DNA from: Rickettsiales bacterium
GTDB lineage: Bacteria; Pseudomonadota; Alphaproteobacteria; Rs-D84; CACZYB01
Direction: 5' to 3'
DNA: 5,684 bases
NCBI GenBank assembly: GCA_031255155.1
Contig: JAIRTB010000083.1
Coordinates: 1 to 5,684, forward strand
The notes under the pieces were generated by a model. That model made no database searches and was not told the DNA's origin. It saw only the letters and a program-made list of their open reading frames with translations. Positions 4,506 through 5,684 of this stretch are shown one piece after another (within the stretch, counting starts at the first letter, position 1; each line of letters begins with the position of its first letter). The position numbers were made by a program, and so were the translations under genes.

Positions 4506-5642
4506 TTACAGCCTCTTGCCCCCGAACGCGGCGTTGATGTAATAGCTCCTAGGCGTGCCGATCCCGCCGCCACAGGCCGCGCTTTGGCAATCCATCTTTA
4601 TAAACGCGGTGCCGACGACCTCCTCGGGGGTATGACGGCGGCCATAATACTGCATCGACACGGGGTTATTATTACTCGTATCAAATGTGGCGTTGCCGCC
4701 CGCAAGGCCGGCGTATTCGCCGCCGCTTGTGCCGCTTATGCTCCAAGCCGAGCCATTCCAGTTGAATGTATAGAATCCGGAATCCGAGAAATTGAGCTGC
4801 AAAGATTGCCGGCCGCCGGTTTGCAACTCTATCTCGGACTGGCCGTAAAGATCTTTCGGCAAGGCCAATATCCTGCCCGCATTATCGGTCTTGTTCGCGC
4901 CGCCGACGGCGTTGCCCTTGAATCTAACGGTTCCGCTCACCTGACTTAGCTCCAAGTCGTTCAGCCTGATACCCTCATAACCGCCCGAGAAAGGCTCGTA
5001 TGTAGTGAACAGCGTGGTATTGGCCGGATTCACGGCCTTTTTCCAATAGCCGAAGTTGGCGTAATACAAGCCGACCGGCTTGTCGTTCTTCTTGACCAAA
5101 GGACCGGCCAAATACATAGTCACATCGAGAGAATCGAGACTTTCCGTATTGGTCCCGGTCGTCGCGTCGAGCAAGCCCTTTTGATTATCGAATTTTATCT
5201 TTACATTCGGAGCCGGATCGGTCGTGACCGAGCCGTCGAAAACAAACCTTTCGGTCCTTTTATACCCAAAGGAATCGGCGACGAAATCGTCCGCCTGATA
5301 ATACCTTGTGAAATCCTTGTCAACGCCGCCGTCATTCATGCTGAAATCGTATTTCACGGCCACGGCCTCGTTATAGGAATTCATAACATAATTAGAACTA
5401 TCCCTCTTGCCGCCAACGCCGACCCCATAATTGACCACCTCTTCCGCGGGTATGTCGAAGTTCAGCGATATTATGTCTTCATTCGTAATCAAATCCGGCA
5501 ATGCCGCGCTTCCCGCGCCGGGACCGGGATATTTGGGCGGCGTATACCCCCCTCCTCCGTTTGAAATCGTCGTGCCCTCCGCCGCCCCACACGCGGCAAG
5601 CGCCAATACGATAAACGAAGCTCCTATTTTCCTAATCCACAT
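4506..5642 (-). CDS. Transferrin-binding-protein-B-like (Slam-substrate type) surface lipoprotein, large
   Basis: 378 aa. A signal peptide ending in the lipobox LAAC (Cys18) is followed by a Gly/Pro-rich tether (about 27-46), as in surface-displayed lipoproteins. The N-terminal half (about 55-200) is beta-rich and may correspond to a handle-like domain. The C-terminal part follows the TbpB-barrel order: YYANFGYW (193-200), PFSGGYE, SGTVRFKGNAVGG (236-248), SEIELQTGG (269-277), FSDSGFYTFNW (285-295), QYYGRRHTPEEVVGTAFI (331-348) and the terminal AAFGGKR (371-377). Several of these match the lipoprotein at 2908-3621 in the same order, notably FYTF after an F-x-D strand. C352 and C357 may form a small loop. 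Ligand and export partner are unknown; no Slam gene is in the window. A strong Shine-Dalgarno (AGGAGG, 6-nt spacing) precedes the ATG. It is first gene of an operon with the secreted protein at 4480-3713. Confidence 0.75.
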   Translation of the reverse strand: MWIRKIGASFIVLALAACGAAEGTTISNGGGGYTPPKYPGPGAGSAALPDLITNEDIISLNFDIPAEEVVNYGVGVGGKRDSSNYVMNSYNEAVAVKYDFSMNDGGVDKDFTRYYQADDFVADSFGYKRTERFVFDGSVTTDPAPNVKIKFDNQKGLLDATTGTNTESLDSLDVTMYLAGPLVKKNDKPVGLYYANFGYWKKAVNPANTTLFTTYEPFSGGYEGIRLNDLELSQVSGTVRFKGNAVGGANKTDNAGRILALPKDLYGQSEIELQTGGRQSLQLNFSDSGFYTFNWNGSAWSISGTSGGEYAGLAGGNATFDTSNNNPVSMQYYGRRHTPEEVVGTAFIKMDCQSAACGGGIGTPRSYYINAAFGGKRL

Positions 5643-5648
5643 AATATA

Positions 5649-5675
5649 CCTCCTATATCTTTCATAATGATATCA
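5649..5675 (-). promoter_or_regulatory. Partial promoter and ribosome-binding site of the large lipoprotein operon
   Basis: On the minus strand, TGATATCAT (5675 to 5667) matches an extended -10. The -35 would lie just outside the window. The predicted +1 is an A at about 5660, followed by an 18-nt leader with AGGAGG (5654 to 5649) 6 nt before the ATG. The -10 region is a perfect 10-bp palindrome (ATGATATCAT, 5667-5676). Confidence 0.45.
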
Positions 5676-5684
5676 TATTTTTGA

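Noticed and set aside
4481..4573. N-terminal extension of the secreted protein by 31 residues
   Set aside because: It would overlap the upstream gene and bury the signal peptide; the inner ATG has its own GGAGAGG.

Overview
The window reads as a Gram-negative, proteobacterial chromosome segment of intermediate GC. My best guess is an alphaproteobacterium, possibly host-associated; this is inference from gene content and promoter style, not a proven placement. Seven complete protein genes and one 3' gene fragment cover most of it. I see no rRNA, tRNA, mobile element or CRISPR array, and no stretch over 300 bases lacks a gene.

Left edge (1-318): the 3' end of a nucleoside phosphorylase-family gene on the + strand, AT-richer than the rest. 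A 134-bp convergent spacer follows, with a weak candidate terminator for the minus-strand gene beyond it. Housekeeping block, minus strand (319-2798), in transcription order: pth (peptidyl-tRNA hydrolase), a small membrane-anchored protein of unknown function, birA (biotin-protein ligase), cvpA (CvpA-family membrane protein). The small gene and birA overlap at TAATG. pth, the small gene and cvpA each have a recognisable promoter.

Surface and envelope block (2908-5642): a + strand lipoprotein is divergent from pth. Facing it is a minus-strand pair: a larger lipoprotein (5642-4506), then 25 nt later a secreted Pro/Ala-linker protein (4480-3713). Both lipoproteins carry the C-terminal signature of the transferrin-binding-protein-B/Slam-substrate beta-barrel fold. 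They probably form a paralogous set of surface-exposed lipoproteins, with the smaller close to a single-barrel version of the larger.

Three features link or stand out. First, five gene starts are preceded by promoters with an extended -10 (TGnTATAAT-like). The four whose -35 falls inside the window have a TTGC-type -35 at 16-17 bp. At pth, the small lipoprotein and cvpA the promoter sits so close to the ATG that the mRNA should be leaderless or nearly so. Second, BirA keeps its catalytic KWPND motif but has a rewritten biotinyl-AMP loop lacking the usual arginines. Third, the TbpB-like lipoproteins and their secreted neighbour are the least described part of the window. I see no defence system or other clearly new multi-gene machine.
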